Source: Asterionellopsis glacialis
Lineage: Eukaryota; Bacillariophyta; Plagiogrammaphyceae; Rhaphoneidales; Asterionellopsidaceae
Assembly (NCBI GenBank): GCA_014885115.2
Contig: WKLE02003225.1
Location: 1 to 33,841 of the forward strand
DNA: 33,841 bases
Direction of reading: 5' to 3'
Positions 29,834 through 33,841 of this stretch are shown here, in pieces; within the stretch, counting starts at the first letter, position 1; every line of letters starts with the position of its first letter. Under the pieces are notes generated by a model. It saw only the letters and a list, made by a program, of their open reading frames with translations. It did not search any database and had not been told where the DNA came from. Made by a program: the position numbers and the translations under genes.

Positions 29834-30655
29834 ATGGTGAAGTGCACTGAGTTGATACAAGATACGGCCTGGGTCCTCGAGGAGGTCCTAACTGAAGAAG
29901 AATGTAAGTATTTCATGAAAAAAGCGGAGGATTCTGGTATTCATCGAAAGGAGAGTGCGGGTGATATCCGACATCGCGATTCTACGACAGTTGCCATTGA
30001 CGACTTGGACATGGCAAAATGTGTGTACAAACGCATTAAAGAATTCCTCCCACAGGAGGTTTGTATTGATGAAAACACAAGTAATGTTGGATTAAGTCAA
30101 CATAAGGAAGATACCTATGGAAAATGGAGACCATACGGGCTTAACACCAAGTGGAGAATAGCATGCTATCCTGGAAAGGGTCATTTCGGTCCTCATAGGG
30201 ATGGATGTCACGTTGAAGATGAAAATCATCGATCTTTGATCACACTGAACGGATATTTGACCGATAGATCTATAGGATATGGAGGTGCAACTCGTTTCTT
30301 GGTTGACGATATAAGTGTATCTCTAAATGAGGATGGTATCTTTACAATACCCGATGATGATGCTATACTGCATAGAGTAGAAGCCGACTGTGCTGGAAAG
30401 GCTGTCCTATTTTTCCATGATTTGATGCATGATGGAGAACCACTCAAAGAAGGCTCCGATCCAAAATGGTTATTCCGTACTGAAGTAATGTATGAACGTG
30501 ATCCTTCCACAGCGCCCTCTCTAACTATAGAGCAAAAGGAAGCCCGTGAATGCTTACAAAAGGCGGAAGAAGCGGAGATGAAAGGTGACATTCCCGAGGC
30601 AATTCAGTTGTACAATAAAGCTTACAAGCTTGATCCGAGTTTAGAAAAAATATAA
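29834..30655 (+). CDS. prolyl-4-hydroxylase-like 2OG-Fe(II) oxygenase with C-terminal TPR
   Basis: A 273-residue protein. The oxygenase domain has His121 and Asp123 in FGPHRDGCH, the distal His199 in DLMHDGEPL, and Arg215 in LFRTEVMY for 2-oxoglutarate, so all catalytic residues are present. The segment LNGYLTDRSIGYGGATRF forms the strand before the distal His. After the domain, about residues 235-268 (ARECLQKAEEAEMKGD, EAIQLYNKAYKLDPS) make one tetratricopeptide repeat, ending at the C terminus. There is no signal peptide or membrane segment, so a cytosolic or nuclear protein is likely. The substrate is unknown; the TPR may bind a partner. Single exon, ATG at 29834. It converges on isocitrate lyase with 114 bp between stops. 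Confidence 0.9.
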   Translation: MVKCTELIQDTAWVLEEVLTEEECKYFMKKAEDSGIHRKESAGDIRHRDSTTVAIDDLDMAKCVYKRIKEFLPQEVCIDENTSNVGLSQHKEDTYGKWRPYGLNTKWRIACYPGKGHFGPHRDGCHVEDENHRSLITLNGYLTDRSIGYGGATRFLVDDISVSLNEDGIFTIPDDDAILHRVEADCAGKAVLFFHDLMHDGEPLKEGSDPKWLFRTEVMYERDPSTAPSLTIEQKEARECLQKAEEAEMKGDIPEAIQLYNKAYKLDPSLEKI

Positions 30656-30769
30656 ATAAGAATTCTAATGACCGACCTTTTAACATACTATATATTGCAC
30701 TAGTGTTTAAATAAGTTAAAGTACAAGCGGAGGAACTTAATCTATTATCGGAAGGTAGATGGAACACTT

Positions 30770-32747
30770 TCAATGGACACCGAACTGAGATTCCGTCACA
30801 CCAGCTCCCATAGCTGCAGTTGAAGACACACCTCCACTTGCTACGGTTACCATGGTATCTACGAGCTCGGCACCGGACCACTTCTGGTGCTTAAGTAGCT
30901 CTACCTGCTTTTCTCGTTCCTTCCGCTGAATCATTTGCACATATGCGAGCATTCCTTTATCTCCATAATTTCTAGCGAGCTCAGTGACAATCAATCCACT
31001 TGAATGAAATCCTGCAAGAGTGATAAATTGCCAGGTGTACCCAAGTCGCCCAAGGTCGTCGTTGAATGATGCAAGCTGCTCGTCGGTCATACCTGAAGCA
31101 TCCCAATTGAATGATGGGCTCAAATTATAGGCAAGCATTTGGTCGGGGAACATTGTTTTGACACCATTTGAAAATTTCCTTGCTTCGGGAATTCCAGGCT
31201 TTGCCGTTTCCATCCATATAAGATCGGCGTATGGAGCATAGGCTCTTGCTCTCTGGATGCAGTAGTCAATGCCAGATTTAAGGCGGTAGTACCCCTCACG
31301 AACTCTGCATGATTCCCAATCAAAATAGACCTATCAAAATAATGGGGGGAAACAAGTATGAGCGGGAAAAACTCAACCTTTACAACAGAAAATTGAAGAT
31401 CAAAATAAGTGCTTACCGAATCTTTCTGTCCAAAAATGCTGTCTGCTCTTCTTCTAGCTTCGGCGTTACTCAATGTATCAGGATTGCATGCTAACCATCG
31501 ATCGGTCAATTCTCTTTTCTGAACATTGGTTACACCACGCAATGATGCGATCTTGGATAAAACGGCATCACCAAATGTCATGAGTTTCGCTCTTTCAGTC
31601 CATTCTTGCGTAAGTTTGTTGTGGTCGATGGACGACCCTCTTGACTGGGCGTTCCGAATATATTCATTCAGCGTCCCGACGCCAGGTACAGTCACACCCA
31701 GTATAAAAGGATGGTCACGGCCATCAATATTTGAATCAAGCAGAGTAGCAGCCTCTGCGTCGGTCCTTGCTACAATCACTGTGTTGGTTCCGTGAATATC
31801 ACAAGCTAGTCGGGCAGCAACAAGACGATCGACATGCTCCTGCGTGGAAACAAGTACTTTGCCTCCCATATGACCACACTTCTTTGTTCCCGGCTTTTGG
31901 TCTTCAAAATGAATGCCGGCAGCTCCAGCCTCAATGAATAGCTTTGTCAACTTCATCACAGCACTTAATCCGCCATGTCCAGTGTCACCATCAGCAACTA
32001 CAGGAACGAGATAATCTGTCTTTGGACCAGGGTCTAAACCAGCTAAGAGTGCTGTGGTACGTTCATTGTTTTGACGACGGTCGTGATGAAGTTGGGCGCG
32101 AACAAGCTGATCAACTTTATTGGGGACCGTGTTCATAGGATAATCGGCAAAATCGGGGCCCGGTTCATTGGTTGTAGAAGCGGTGGAGGAACACTGCCAT
32201 CCGGACACATACACACTAGATAGATGGGGTGCCATTTGGATCACCTGCACAGGATCAAGTGCTCCAAATGTGTGTGAATAACCACCAACGCGGTGAAGTG
32301 CAGTAAGAAGACTGTACAACTTGTCGGACGACGCTGATGAATACGTGCATTTTGGAGATTTGTGGCGACCTCCGCGTGCTTCGGGTGAAGGTCGAAGGCA
32401 AGCAACATCCATGGCTGTTAAATTGAAGAAGAGCGATTCGTATGATACTCATTAGACGTTGGGTTAAGTAGTGAGAGAATCTCATACAGAGGATAAAAAA
32501 TTAATCACTTACCTGAGTATACACGTTTTGTGTTTCCCCAGCGTTTCTTGTTTCCCCACCACTGCTCGATCTCCGCGGCCTCACGTTTCAGTTGTGAGTA
32601 TTCTTCGTTTGGAGTACGACTGCTTGTAGTTCCAGCAATAGGCAGAGAACGAAGCCCACGGCTAATTTTCGGTGTTACATCACTTTTTGAGGCCTGTTGA
32701 GTGTTCCCACTGGCTGTGGAAACTGCTAATCTCATTGTGATTGTCAT
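30770..32747 (-). CDS. ICL: isocitrate lyase, 3 exons
   Basis: Cleaves isocitrate to glyoxylate and succinate, the first committed step of the glyoxylate cycle, allowing growth on stored lipid or acetate. The CDS is complement(join(30770..31330,31417..32414,32513..32747)), 597 residues. The signature KKCGHMGGK starts at about residue 256, with catalytic Cys258. Other family blocks are [30 protein letters not shown] (metal and substrate site), [13 protein letters not shown], the exon 2/3 join [31 protein letters not shown], and [13 protein letters not shown] near the end. The first 45 residues are Ser/Thr/Arg/Lys-rich with almost no acids, like a mitochondrial presequence. The C terminus FGVH is not a peroxisomal PTS1. 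The ATG at 32747 is the start. Confidence 0.96.
31331..31416 (-). other. isocitrate lyase intron 2 (86 bp, phase 0)
   Basis: Donor TCG|GTAAGC (intron base 31416) and acceptor TTTTGATAG ending at 31331. Joining gives [11 protein letters not shown], matching the conserved isocitrate lyase block. Confidence 0.93.
32415..32512 (-). other. isocitrate lyase intron 1 (98 bp, phase 1)
   Basis: Donor CAG|GTAAGT (intron base 32512) and acceptor TTTAACAG ending at 32415. The split codon G|CC gives Ala in [14 protein letters not shown]. Confidence 0.93.
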
Positions 32748-33725
32748 AGCAACAAAGGACTATCCGTCGGGTTTGGAGAGTTCCGGATTTTAAAAAAGGA
32801 TACACAGAGAATAATGTGCACGGAACAAGAAAGAGCAAAAATGTGAGGCTTGACATGCAAAGCCTTGTTTTAGTTTGCGAACTCGAAAGGCATCACGGGA
32901 TGAGATGACGCGCCGAGGCATTCCCAAACGAGCGGGAACGACATGACACCAAGTTGTCACCCCGTCGATGACAAGCTTTATTTTTCAAATTTTGTTGGAG
33001 TCAAAGGGAACCCGAATGTACAAAACATGCAAGATGCAAGACTGAAACCCAGGATGGGTTGACGGACTACACCGATAGAGACATCGGAATCGTATTCAAG
33101 ACGAATCGAATCTTTGTTGATTCTGACAATAATGTTAGACCCGTTCGCTTGATCAAAAAGGACGCATGGTTGCATAGGAAATAGCTGCAACCATTCTTCA
33201 ATGGCAATGGTCGTGAAGTGTCATCGTTGTCTCACCTTGTCGTCTTCCTGTGTGAATCGAGCGAAACAGGGATTTTTTGCAAGATAGCCATGACCGACCA
33301 AGAAAGAACATGCACAACAAAACAGACCTCTACTTTTCCTGAGAGTCTATCTGTAAGTAGGACTACCTGTAGCAGGTACCGGCCTACCTGTACCTATAAT
33401 ATATTATTCATATACGCATGTGGTAAATACGTACCTTTCCTGTAGCAATGTCAGTTTTTTGTTTCCTTGGTTTTATTCATGTATTAATTTCTTTCAATCT
33501 TTTAGTTGACACAGGGGGTTCTGTCGTTCTCTCTGCCGCCTGCTCTTGAAATTGCAAAAATAATATTTTTGGGGTAGGGTTTGGTACTGATTGTACATTA
33601 TTCACCTGTTTGATTAGTTTGATTGAAAGATTCAAAAAATGAAAGCATCGAGAACTGGCTCCCAGGGTGTAACAAAATCGGATTATTCGGAGGAGTGTTT
33701 TGATCGACCACACTGCGTCAGAAAT
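32748..33725. promoter_or_regulatory. upstream region of isocitrate lyase
   Basis: About 1 kb. The part near the start has a GC-rich patch (about 32870-32980) with TGACG-like words and an inverted repeat TGACA-CCAAGT-TGTCA (32944-32959), candidates for transcription-factor sites. At 33357-33396 there is a cluster of TAGGACTAC, CAGGTACC and TACCTG words. Short open frames here (one of about 65 codons from an ATG at 33175 on the minus strand) are unrecognised. Confidence 0.45.
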
Positions 33726-33841
33726 ATGTCGTCGTTGCGAGTCGAGAAAGGTATTTTGGATTGGCCTTATCTACACGGGAGAATCTATTGCTTGTTCAAG
33801 GGGGGCGCCCTGCGCCACATCGACGAATCTCGTACAGTACC
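33726..33841 (+). CDS. possible 5' end of a gene running off the right edge
   Basis: An ATG at 33726 opens a frame that stays open for 38 codons to the window end. Base composition is clearly less AT-rich than the preceding 200 bp, and the peptide (starting MSSLRVEKGILDWPYL, later YCLFKGGALRHIDESR) is protein-like in composition. No family is recognised from so little, and chance cannot be excluded. Confidence 0.3.
   Translation, partial: MSSLRVEKGILDWPYLHGRIYCLFKGGALRHIDESRTV

Noticed and set aside
32978..33175. Small minus-strand frame starting MQPCVLFDQANGSN
   Set aside because: The middle looks protein-like, but it has only 65 codons from its ATG, a Cys/Phe-rich end and no recognised family. 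Kept here as a weak candidate rather than annotated.

Overview
The window looks like nuclear DNA of a single-celled photosynthetic stramenopile, most likely a diatom. This rests on AT-rich intergenic DNA, closely spaced monocistronic genes on both strands, six short GT-AG introns (85-140 bp), Asn/Gln/His/Ser-rich low-complexity inserts in otherwise conserved eukaryotic proteins, and an RI-type LRR protein whose tail resembles diatom and oomycete LRR proteins. One 25-base N run marks an assembly gap. No bacterial operons, rRNA, tRNA, CRISPR array or intact transposon was seen.

Layout. Positions 1-3561 form a gene-poor stretch with a long hairpin-forming inverted repeat, microsatellites and possibly the tail of a gene cut by the edge. 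Then come nuclear poly(A) polymerase (-, 2 exons), mitochondrial ribosomal protein uL24m (+), an unrecognised 849-residue protein (-), dymeclin (-, 3 exons rebuilt here), a class I SAM methyltransferase (+), an unrecognised basic, probably nuclear protein interrupted by the gap (+), an RI-type LRR protein (-), a 2OG-Fe(II) oxygenase (+), an ER membrane thioredoxin/PDI-like protein (+, 2 exons), prefoldin subunit 6 (-), the ALG13 glycosyltransferase subunit (+), an ankyrin-repeat protein (+), an alpha/beta-hydrolase-fold protein lacking its catalytic residues (+), a prolyl-4-hydroxylase-like oxygenase with a TPR tail (+) and isocitrate lyase (-, 3 exons). A possible gene start runs off the right edge.

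The genes are mostly unrelated housekeeping functions: mRNA polyadenylation, mitochondrial translation, Golgi organisation, ER redox folding and N-glycosylation, chaperoning, and the glyoxylate cycle. There is no sign of a co-transcribed pathway. Several pairs are divergent (PAP/uL24m, dymeclin/methyltransferase, LRR/oxygenase, prefoldin/ALG13) and could share promoter DNA. Others converge with only 114-181 bp between stop codons.

I found no clear new multi-gene system. The points most worth checking are the microRNA-precursor-like or fold-back-element hairpin at 624-717, a short motif family (TAGTCCTAC and GTACCTGG-like words) that I noticed repeatedly between genes, the conserved-looking but catalytically empty hydrolase, the exact 59-bp tandem duplication over that gene's stop codon, the TPR-tailed hydroxylase, and the two orphan proteins.
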